Assembly (NCBI RefSeq): GCF_003076275.1
Contig: NZ_CP029064.1
Coordinates: 4,971,830 to 5,035,829 of the forward strand
Length of the DNA stretch: 64,000 nucleotides
Origin: Microbulbifer sp. A4B17
Lineage (GTDB): Bacteria; Pseudomonadota; Gammaproteobacteria; Pseudomonadales; Cellvibrionaceae
Direction: 5' to 3'
Below are positions 36,806 through 44,315 of the stretch, piece after piece. A program made the translations under genes and the position numbers. The notes under the pieces are model-generated. The model worked only from the letters and a program-made list of their open reading frames with translations, was not told where the DNA came from and made no database searches. Every line of letters begins with the position of its first letter. Positions within the stretch are counted from its first letter, which is position 1.

Positions 36806-37772
36806 TCTGTATGGCCCTATGAGTAAGACTGCTGTTCAGAATATCGTCCTTATTGATAAAGTAATCCCACGTAATTTGAATGCCGTCCCTTAAAGATACT
36901 TCCGGTTTAAAACCTAAATAATCTGTTGCTTTTGTAATATCAGTATAATTATGACGAACTTCACCTACCCTATAATCATGGTAGGCTAGTTCGAGATTAT
37001 ATTTATGGCCAGATACATCCTTTAGCAAATTTATTATTTCGTTAATAGTGGTTGGCTGGCCACTACCTAACTGAAATACTCCTCTTTCTTTTCTTTCCAG
37101 TGCCTTAATTATTCCTTGGCAGAGATCACTGACAAAAATAAAATCTCTTGTCTGGTAACCATCACCGTAAATATCACAGGCTTCTCCTCTTAGGATTTTC
37201 TTAATAAAAGCAGCTATAACACTCCCCTTATGAAGCGAAAGCGGACCATAAACATTGGAGAAGCGTAGAGAAGTTATTGATAGACCATAGCTCTGAGAAT
37301 ACGCAGAACAATATGCCTCAGCTGAAGCTTTAGAGGCACCATAAGCCGATGCAGGATTCACAGGCATCAATTCATGTACTGGAGGTTCTGTTTCTCCTAT
37401 TATCGCCCCTCCTGTAGAGGCATTAATAAGATATTGAACTTTATGCCTTCGCATTGCTTCCAGAATATTTACTGTGCCATGGACATTTACTTCAAAGTTA
37501 TAGACAGGGTTACTAATTGAATTAATTACACGTGTATCTGCTGCTAAGTGTACAATGACATCTACTTTCTTTACTGCTTCATCTACATCTCTCTGGTTTC
37601 TGATATCTCCTCTAATAAACTGATGAGGAACCCCCGCTAATGCTGCTGCAGTACCGGTGATCTCATTATCTAGAACAAAAATTTTGTCAAATAAGTTTAA
37701 GGTGCTGAGATATTTGATTAAATTTGAACCTATAAATCCACAGCCACCGGTAACAAGGATGTGCGTAGACAT
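36795..37772 (-). CDS. NAD-dependent nucleotide-sugar epimerase/dehydratase
   Basis: A 325-residue extended short-chain dehydrogenase. The Rossmann nucleotide motif is TGGCGFIGSN (residues 8-17); other features are HLAADTRV, the catalytic Tyr-Lys in YGASKASAE, LRFSNVYGP and DGYQTRDFIFVSDL. These fit UDP-glucose 4-epimerase or UDP-glucuronate-type epimerases; exact substrate is open. The frame begins with GTG at 37784, but ATG 37772 gives the usual spacing to the Rossmann motif. It sits 15 bases after the UDP-sulfoquinovose-synthase-like gene in the same operon. Confidence 0.85.
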   Translation of the reverse strand: MSTHILVTGGCGFIGSNLIKYLSTLNLFDKIFVLDNEITGTAAALAGVPHQFIRGDIRNQRDVDEAVKKVDVIVHLAADTRVINSISNPVYNFEVNVHGTVNILEAMRRHKVQYLINASTGGAIIGETEPPVHELMPVNPASAYGASKASAEAYCSAYSQSYGLSITSLRFSNVYGPLSLHKGSVIAAFIKKILRGEACDIYGDGYQTRDFIFVSDLCQGIIKALERKERGVFQLGSGQPTTINEIINLLKDVSGHKYNLELAYHDYRVGEVRHNYTDITKATDYLGFKPEVSLRDGIQITWDYFINKDDILNSSLTHRAIQNAD

Positions 37773-37787
37773 AGCGGAAGTCACCCA

Positions 37788-39017
37788 TTAAGAAATGGTT
37801 GCGACAACTTCATTAGTTTTTTCTCGATAGGGTATATCGGCAAATTTATTGGATTTGGTCCAATAGGAGACACAAGGTATTTTAGAGTGATCAGCCCTAT
37901 CCTTATACTGCATCGTTATATCAGTGATTTCTTTAAGAAGGCTATCTTTAATTAGAATAGGCTTCCAACCAAACGAACGAAGCAAATCATTTTTTACATT
38001 CAGATCATTTCTCTCTGCTTCTTTTCTTGGATTTGGTAGATAACTAATATCACAATCTGTCAGTAATTGAACTAACTCAGCCAGCTCCGAGAGTGTTTGT
38101 GTCTCTGCCATCTGATTTAGTATCATAGGACGTTCACCTGATGCAGGAGGGTGAAGCAGAGCCTGCTCCACACATTTACAAGTATCAGATATATGTATAA
38201 ATGCACGAGTTTGTCCGCCAGTCCCATGTACAGTAAGCGGAAAACCTACAGTAGCCTGCATAAGAAACCTATTCAGGACTGTCCCGTAGTCTCCATCGTA
38301 ATCAAATCGATTTATCAGGCGCTCATCTAAACGAGTAAGTTCGGTCTGGGTCCCCCAAACTATACCCTGGTGGAGGTCAGTTATACGAAGTCCATCATTC
38401 TTCGCATAGTATTGAAACATCTGGGAGTCCATCGTTTTGGTCATGTGATAAATAGAGCCGGGATTAGGCGGATAGACAATAGAGTCTGAGATTTGACGAT
38501 TATCAATTGTCTCTATTTTTACATCCAGATACCCTTCAGGTATTGGGATAGGCTCTTCATGACCGTAGCCATATACCCCCATTGTGCCAAGGTGAACTAA
38601 ATGTATATCCAGATGAGTTTCAACTATCGCATTAAGTATATTATGGGTACCACAAATGTTATTATAGATTGTATAATTTTTTGTTGCACTGCTTTTCATT
38701 GAGTATGGAGCAGCGCGTTGCTCTCCAAAATGAATGATAGTGTCAGGTTTTTCTTCCCTTATCAGATTTACTAGATCATTAAACTCCAGAGAAATATTCA
38801 TCTCCACGAAACGAATATCTTTTCCTGTTAACTCAAACCAAGTGTCTATACGTTCTTTTAGCTCACGTATCGGCGTTAATGATCCTACATTGAGTTCAAT
38901 ATCAATTTTTCTTCTAGAAAAATCATCAATAATAATTACCTCATGACCTAGATTACTCAGATGTAAAGAGGTTGGCCATCCACAAAATCCATCGCCACCA
39001 ACTATTATCAGTTTCAA
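37788..39017 (-). CDS. sqdB: UDP-sulfoquinovose synthase-like protein (SqdB/SQD1 family)
   Basis: A 409-residue extended SDR enzyme. It keeps the hallmarks of SQD1/SqdB, which makes UDP-sulfoquinovose from UDP-glucose and sulfite: GGDGFCGWPTSLHLS at the NAD site, HFGEQRAAPYSMKSS, LGTMGVYG with Thr145, YHMTK with Tyr190 and Lys194, RFDYDGDYGTVLNRF, GTGGQTRAFIHI and LPNPRKEAERND. The match to the plant enzyme is continuous over the whole length. The start codon is TTG 39017 behind GGGGGGT. It is the first gene of the operon. No linked sulfite-generating or sulfolipid synthase (sqdX) gene is present, so the sulfosugar would go to the neighbouring glycosyltransferases. A different UDP-sugar product is possible. 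Confidence 0.82.
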   Translation of the reverse strand: MKLIIVGGDGFCGWPTSLHLSNLGHEVIIIDDFSRRKIDIELNVGSLTPIRELKERIDTWFELTGKDIRFVEMNISLEFNDLVNLIREEKPDTIIHFGEQRAAPYSMKSSATKNYTIYNNICGTHNILNAIVETHLDIHLVHLGTMGVYGYGHEEPIPIPEGYLDVKIETIDNRQISDSIVYPPNPGSIYHMTKTMDSQMFQYYAKNDGLRITDLHQGIVWGTQTELTRLDERLINRFDYDGDYGTVLNRFLMQATVGFPLTVHGTGGQTRAFIHISDTCKCVEQALLHPPASGERPMILNQMAETQTLSELAELVQLLTDCDISYLPNPRKEAERNDLNVKNDLLRSFGWKPILIKDSLLKEITDITMQYKDRADHSKIPCVSYWTKSNKFADIPYREKTNEVVATIS

Positions 39018-39431
39018 GGATTACCCCCCATAAATTTTACTGATCAGATTACTGTCAGATCAATTTTTAAAAATTAGATGTTATCTTCAACCAAGAGCTT
39101 CTTTAATGGATAACGTGAAGTTTACAAAATTCAATTTATAACACAGGCTCCAATGGTTTACAGACTATACAAGTTAGTATCTGCGCCAACTTTCGCTAGC
39201 TATATCTTAAATAGTCTTGACAGAGAAAGTAAATTTATTATCTGATAGCTTTAACTTCACATTTTTGAGTAATTTATTCGATGATAAATATTCAGTGTAA
39301 GTTGCGGGCATGCACACAATAATAAGCAAGATTATTATATTTGATGTAAATAAAGAGCCATGGCACCTAATTGCTGCATGCAAGTCAATATCCACGCCAA
39401 AAAACCTGTTTACTATTACTTGGAAAATTGA
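39018..39431. other. AT-rich intergenic region between divergent genes
   Basis: About 410 bases at roughly two-thirds A+T, separating the glycan operon (minus) from the methyltransferase gene (plus). It must hold both promoters, but none could be called with confidence. A short minus-strand frame (39207-39395) has no ribosome site and no motif. Confidence 0.5.
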
Positions 39432-40778
39432 ATGTCTACTTTAGAAACCAATCAGCTAGATAGTTTTGAACAAGGTAAACAGGCTGCATTAGCTGGAGAG
39501 ATAGACTTGGCAAGAGAGTTGTTACGCCCCATATCCAACCTCAATCCGTTCCATCCAGCGACATACTTTCTTTGCTATGCCGAATCAAAAAATGGATCAA
39601 TTCTTAATTGTGATAAATATGTTCTGACATTTATATCTAGATACCCACACCATGTGGGGATGAGAATTATCTCCACTATGCTAAATATTGCTAAGGGAGA
39701 TATCGATCAAGCTGAAAAAGATATAAAAATCGCTCTTAAATATAATCCTGAACACAAACGAGCATTAAAATTATTTGATCAGGTCAAAATAATGCGCATT
39801 GAAAAAAATGCCAGAGAGGCGATTGAAATATTAGACACCTCGCGTTCACACCCTGCCTTTTCAAGGCTGTCCAGATCAAAAGCAGCAAAACAATTAAAAA
39901 AGATTAAACCTCTGGAAGATTGGGATAACAACGAGCTTCAAGCTAAGATCGCATTTTTTCATAACTGCTCTAATATACGCCATGCACTAAAGAATTTTAA
40001 TTCTGATCTTATTACCAGTGCGGTTGAGCTCGGTTATTGTTCTTGGCCAAAGAAATTACATAAATATGTACAAGGGTGCAATGTATTAGATGTAGGCTGT
40101 GGCTTTGGTGGCTATGCGATGGGTTATCTCTGCGCGGGGGCAAATAGTTATACTGGAGTTGATCCTGCTATGGTGTTGGATTCCAGGCGAGTTCGTAATA
40201 AGCGTATTAGGAAATGGGTAAATGCGCCAATGTCAGGACAGGATATAATAGATTTAATTCCAGATATTGATTTGCACCAGTGTTCCACACGAGACCTAGT
40301 TGGTGTAAAAACCTTTGATACTGTTTGCCTTCATAACGTTACAGAGCATCTATTAGAAATTGAGGATGTATTTGAAGATATTGCTGGGCTGCTGACAAAG
40401 GGTGGAAAAATTATATTTTTACACCATAACTTTTATGGTTGGAGTGGCCATCATATGCCACCTCATAACCTATCAGTTTTGGATGAGAATAACCCTGATC
40501 ACCTTAAGTTTTGTGACTGGAACCATATTAATATTTTTCAACAATTACCGCATGATCACTACTTACATACCCATCTCAATCGCATTCGTATTGATGAATT
40601 GCGCTCACTAACACGAAAATACTTTAATATTGATACCTGGGAACTCCAGCCTTCTCACGATAATATTATGCAACGTCTAACTCCGGAGATAAAAACCAGA
40701 GCAAGAGAAGAAATTCCTGACATTACGTTGGATGAAATGAAAACCAATGTGGTTTTCTGTGTAGCTTATGCAAAATAA
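39432..40778 (+). CDS. SAM-dependent methyltransferase with N-terminal helical repeat region
   Basis: A 448-residue protein. Residues 1-130 look like TPR-type helical repeats (GEIDLARELLRPISNLNPFH, GDIDQAEKDIKIALKYNPEH). From about 215 comes a class I methyltransferase domain: motif I VLDVGCGFGGYA near residues 218-229, DPAMVLDSRR, and VCLHNVTEHLLEIEDVFEDI with GGKIIFLHHNFYGW as post-motif segments. The His-rich stretch HHMPPHNLS/DHYLHTHLNRIR near residue 340-390 is unusual. It lies divergently from the sugar operon and probably modifies the same product or a related acceptor; this is inferred from position. An ATG with GGAAA upstream starts it. Confidence 0.82.
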   Translation: MSTLETNQLDSFEQGKQAALAGEIDLARELLRPISNLNPFHPATYFLCYAESKNGSILNCDKYVLTFISRYPHHVGMRIISTMLNIAKGDIDQAEKDIKIALKYNPEHKRALKLFDQVKIMRIEKNAREAIEILDTSRSHPAFSRLSRSKAAKQLKKIKPLEDWDNNELQAKIAFFHNCSNIRHALKNFNSDLITSAVELGYCSWPKKLHKYVQGCNVLDVGCGFGGYAMGYLCAGANSYTGVDPAMVLDSRRVRNKRIRKWVNAPMSGQDIIDLIPDIDLHQCSTRDLVGVKTFDTVCLHNVTEHLLEIEDVFEDIAGLLTKGGKIIFLHHNFYGWSGHHMPPHNLSVLDENNPDHLKFCDWNHINIFQQLPHDHYLHTHLNRIRIDELRSLTRKYFNIDTWELQPSHDNIMQRLTPEIKTRAREEIPDITLDEMKTNVVFCVAYAK

Positions 40779-41497
40779 ATAATTACTTTTGTTCTATCGG
40801 AGTTACCTAATGTACGAGATTGATAGTAAGCGTAACATAAACTACATACTTCATTAAATGCAACGGCTCGTGTACCACTTACCGTAATTCATTGGCTATA
40901 CAAGGTGTTTCAAAAAAATGAACAATGTCATTGCATAATTGGAAGCCAGTTTTAAAAATATTTATGCTCGAGTTTGGTTAGCGACTCATTGCTTACCAAT
41001 AACCGACTGGCATGGGTAGTTACACTGAATCATTTACACTCTTAAAATATACCAAATTTGGATATTTTGTAGCTGATCATTATTTCGCTGCTTGCTAGAT
41101 GGAAATGTAACTACAGTGGGAATGTTTGGCATGTAAGTATTTATTGGGGGTCTCTTTTTTCGTTGTGAAAAATAGTGTGTGTGAAGGTTCGTATTTTCAC
41201 GCCACTGTGCTTTATCTTTTATGACCTGGACAGAGGTTTCCTATATGTACTTATGCTTAATTCTACCTTCCTAATTTCTTTGATGTCAGGCATTCTAATT
41301 GCCTGGGCCATTTGCAAAATAGTTGATGATTGTAAGGGCGCCTGTTGTATGGTTGAATATTATAATCATTTGTAGCTCTACTTGATTTGCTGAAATTTTT
41401 TGGAATTCCTTTAGCCCTTTTGCGGGCCTAGGCCAAGCTCTCTTTGGTTTACGGCTTGACCATCTTCGTTATAAACTCAAAACGAAAGGAATATAGT
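40779..41497. other. Long AT-rich intergenic region
   Basis: About 720 bases with no gene I can support. A 66-codon frame at 41175-41375 contains a hydrophobic stretch, but has no good ribosome site. A short palindrome GGCCTAGGCC is at 41425-41434. The right end carries AAAGGAA, the ribosome site of the following gene. Its length and composition suggest horizontally acquired or decayed DNA. Confidence 0.5.
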
Positions 41498-42307
41498 ATG
41501 AAAAATTTGAATGTTAATCTCTTGAAGGCATTGCTCCTGGCTGCTATAGGAGTTGTCAGTCTTTCTTTATCGGGTATGGCATCAGCTGTCAGCTGTGGAG
41601 ATACTATCACTACGCCAAGTACTTTAACTGCCGCTCTTTCTTGTACGGAAAACCCTGCGGTGACTGTTGAGGGTGCTGGGAGCTTGGACTTAAATGGTTA
41701 CAGCATTACCTGTACTAATGGATCAGGTATAGGAATAAAAGTGCTTGGTGCGGGCAGGATCATTAACGACTCAGTTGGAGGAAATTTCATAAAGAATTGT
41801 GACACAGGGGTGTTCGTGGACGGAATCGGAGGCCATATAATACAAAATGTAAATGCTTTAGAAAACCTTACATCAGGGTTTGCTCTTGTAAGTAACGGCA
41901 ACCTACTTGAGTCGTCTACCGCAGATAGTAATGATGGGATAGGTGTGCGTATGTTAGGTATTGGAAATCAGGTCAGAAATTCTATAATCACTTTTAACAC
42001 ACTGCAAGGGGTTAGGGTTGCCGGGAATAGCAGTATAGTGTTACTAAATGATATTAGTTTAAACGATGCAAGCGGAGTTGTAATTGCCGATGCAAATAGT
42101 AGTTTAATTTCGAGCAATACAGCAAATGACAATGGAACGAATGGGATTTTGTTGCAGGACTTTAGCCAGGTGGGAAATGTTATTGTAGGAAACGATGCGA
42201 CGGGTAATGCTGGAAATGACTTGGTCGATCAAAATCTTATTCCTTGCATCACTAATATATGGGTTCTAAACACTTTTGACGATTCTAATGACGCTTGCAT
42301 TAACTAG
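41498..42307 (+). CDS. Exported right-handed beta-helix repeat protein
   Basis: A 269-residue protein with a signal peptide (residues 1-33, cleavage after GMASA) starting at ATG 41498 behind AAAGGAA. The mature part is made of parallel beta-helix-like repeats of about 22-24 residues (for example GIGVRMLGIGNQVRNSIITF, GVRVAGNSSIVLLNDISLND, GVVIADANSSLISSNTANDN, GILLQDFSQVGNVIVGNDAT), rich in Asn, Gly, Ser and Asp. A Cys pair occurs at the start (SCGD .. SCTEN) and another at the end. Such helices are found in polysaccharide lyases, adhesins and surface proteins; no catalytic residues are recognisable. It is not obviously coupled to a neighbour. Confidence 0.78.
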   Translation: MKNLNVNLLKALLLAAIGVVSLSLSGMASAVSCGDTITTPSTLTAALSCTENPAVTVEGAGSLDLNGYSITCTNGSGIGIKVLGAGRIINDSVGGNFIKNCDTGVFVDGIGGHIIQNVNALENLTSGFALVSNGNLLESSTADSNDGIGVRMLGIGNQVRNSIITFNTLQGVRVAGNSSIVLLNDISLNDASGVVIADANSSLISSNTANDNGTNGILLQDFSQVGNVIVGNDATGNAGNDLVDQNLIPCITNIWVLNTFDDSNDACIN

Positions 42308-42378
42308 AGTATAAGCACTTTGAATTGGACCTATATAGCTGAGTAGTTCGTAATATGCAGGCTCATTAAAATCTAAGA

Positions 42379-42879
42379 TGTAGTGGTTCAGGCTTGCTCT
42401 GACAGTTACCAGTTTTTCAGAAGGTGTTCTTTCAGGTCAAATTCAGTTTACGGGTTTTTCCTTCCAGATCCTTTTTGCATCTCCAGGTGTTGCGATCGGT
42501 GTGCGGTCGCAACACTTTTAACCCTCATGGGTACGGTAATTATTGTAATATGTGAGCCATTCGTCCAGATCCTTTTGTAATTCTTCTCTTGACCCATAGA
42601 TCTTGCGGCGCAATGAAGGCTGATAGAACTCTTGTAGAATGGTTTTATGGAAGTGCTCACAGATGCCATGCCTGGCTTTTGCCCTGGTGTGTTCTATTTC
42701 GTTCACACTCATATATAACTGGTAGTCGTGCTGCTCCAGTCTTTTGTTTGATGATGCGATCTTTTGTATAGATCATGGGGTTTATCCTTGGTTTTGATTT
42801 TAGGTTTAGGCACCTTCATCAAAACCGGTAAACCCCTCTTTTTCAAGAGAATGTGTCAGATTTGGTCTGAACTAATCCA
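42379..42879 (-). mobile_element. Deletion derivative of an IS481-family insertion sequence
   Basis: Both ends carry the inverted pattern GTTCAG-N6-TCTGACA: left 42386-42404, right 42872-42854 on the minus strand. Counting outward to a TG start, the termini (42379-42404 and 42879-42854) match at 18 of 26 positions. Inside is a minus-strand transposase remnant joined across a large internal deletion. Flanking TAAAATCTAAG (42367-42377) and TAAAATTTAAG (42882-42892) match at 10 of 11 positions, consistent with an old target duplication. The length of about 500 bases is far below an intact element (about 1 kb). Confidence 0.7.
42443..42776 (-). pseudogene. Transposase remnant (IS481-type DDE)
   Basis: The C-terminal third of an integrase-core transposase is readable: YQLYMSVNEIEHTRAKAR, then GICEHFHKTILQEFYQPSLR, LDEWLTYYNNYRTHEG, then an in-frame TAA stop, then KCCDRTPIATPGDAKRIWKE ending at TGA 42443. 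Relative to intact proteins the PQTN residues between KAR and GIC are missing. The first residues MIYTKDRIIKQKTG at the right end (ATG 42776) match the typical N-terminus of the same transposases, so about two-thirds of the gene in the middle is deleted and the frame changes at the junction. It cannot make an active enzyme. Confidence 0.8.
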
Positions 42880-42956
42880 GGTAAAATTTAAGTATGAAGT
42901 AAAAGGTCAGATATTCACTGCTCTAACCTTTCATTATTTATCTAGCAACTATTGCT

Positions 42957-43460
42957 TTAAACAGAATTAGTTTCTTTTATAAGAGTTTCATCAAGTTCTT
43001 GTGCTCGTTTGAATGCTTGTCGCTGAAATAACCGAGCAACATACTCTTGATCTCCTTCACGATTATCTATAGTAAAACGTTTCCCAGCAATATAAGGGTT
43101 TGACTTAATTGCGATAGATAGTACATCTAAGGCAAGTTTATAATTTCCATAACCCAGCATTTGCTGTTTTCTTTAGCCGCTTCTTCACCAAATATGCTTT
43201 TATTTACTATGACAGATTCCAGTGGTCCAGCGGAGTAGAACATCCACCGATAGTAGTTTGCGCGCTCTTCACTATTTTTAAGGGATAGACCGAAATCAGG
43301 AAATACATCTGCCAGATATACACATATTACAGCGGCTTCAGTAACTATCTTATTATTGTGTATTAGCGTGGGAATTTTTCCCATAGGATTTATCGCAAGG
43401 TAACTAGGCGATTTAATTTCTTCGCCATACTCAAGTAATTTTGTTTGGTAAGGTACTGAA
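42957..43460 (-). pseudogene. Glutathione S-transferase pseudogene
   Basis: A GST-like sequence is split in two frames. The 5' part reads VPYQTKLLEYGEEIKS, then NPMGKIPTLIHNNKIVTEAA and RANYYRWMFYSAGPLE; the 3' part reads LGYGNYKLALDVLSIAIKSN and PYIAGKRFTI. Adding one A to the AAA run at 43160-43162 joins them as KENSKMLGYG, so a single-base deletion broke the gene. The expected N-terminal 20-25 residues are missing: homology stops near 43460, and an in-frame TGA lies directly upstream. The gene is therefore both truncated and frameshifted. Confidence 0.8.
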
Positions 43461-43649
43461 TGTTGTGGTCAACTCCAACCGGACACTGCAACCTCTCGAT
43501 TGCGGATTAGTATAAAATATAATCTCGTTAGCCATTCCTAGATCTCGAAGTTAACTTGAGATTTAAATTTTAAGAGTGAATTAATAACCTATGCGAGAGA
43601 TTTATATGTCAAAGTGGATTATAGGGTAACTATTATTTAATTCGAGATA

Positions 43650-44078
43650 TCACTCAGCTAATTCAACAGTAATATTCTCAGGTCCCAGTAGAAACGCCAG
43701 TTTTTTATTTTGATACTCTAATATGCCACTCCTTGGTTTGAGACCATGTTTCGATAAATACTCTAATGTGTCCTTCAGATTATCTACTTTCAAACAAAGA
43801 TGGTTATAACCAGGTCTCGATAAGTCTTGAATTGATGGATTTGACTCAACTTTTGGGTTTCGATAATGAAGTAACTGTATTTCAAATTTTGGTGAACACT
43901 CCTTTAAAACCATTGTAAAGTGATCAGCCTTTACATTATCGACTTGAAGATATCGCGATGCTTTTTCTCCAGATAATAAATTTTTGATTAACAGTTCAAA
44001 TCCCAGCAACTCAAAAAAACAAACAGCTTCCTCTAAATTAGTAACAACTACTGTTACATGATCTGGATTTCTAAACAT
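43650..44078 (-). CDS. VOC (glyoxalase/bleomycin resistance/dioxygenase) family protein
   Basis: A 142-residue protein with two beta-alpha-beta-beta-beta modules: HVTVVVTNLEEAVCFFELLG at the start and YNHLCLKVDNLKDTLEYLSK in the second half, ending ENITVELAE with a putative metal-ligand Glu. His7, His about 98 and the C-terminal Glu form a plausible metal site. The family includes glyoxalases, dioxygenases and drug-binding proteins; function here is unknown. Composition is AT-rich like the rest of the region. Confidence 0.83.
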   Translation of the reverse strand: MFRNPDHVTVVVTNLEEAVCFFELLGFELLIKNLLSGEKASRYLQVDNVKADHFTMVLKECSPKFEIQLLHYRNPKVESNPSIQDLSRPGYNHLCLKVDNLKDTLEYLSKHGLKPRSGILEYQNKKLAFLLGPENITVELAE

Positions 44079-44315
44079 TCAATTGGTGCTCTTAATCTAA
44101 ACACAGCTAAAAGTTTAGCGGTGATTTTTTAACTTTGTAAAAAAAACGAAATAAAAAACTTAGTTGACTTTATTAACCTGTGAATTTTCACTAAATAAAC
44201 AGCTGGAATTTTTTTTATATTTAACTATATCTGAAAAATAGTGGCATAAACTTGTCATATTAATCATCAAGTGCTACATATATAGGTTTGCTTATCGTTT
44301 TAATGGAGTGAACAA

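Noticed and set aside
39207..39395. 62-codon minus-strand frame upstream of the sqdB-like gene
   Set aside because: Lies in the AT-rich promoter gap, no ribosome site and no motif.
41175..41375. 66-codon plus-strand frame with a hydrophobic segment
   Set aside because: No clear ribosome site, low-complexity hydrophobic composition and no recognisable motif; likely chance in AT-rich DNA.
43461..43490. GTCAACTCCAACCGGACAC next to the GST pseudogene as a possible IS terminus
   Set aside because: It sits exactly where GST homology ends, but no partner inverted repeat or transposase fragment was found to support it.
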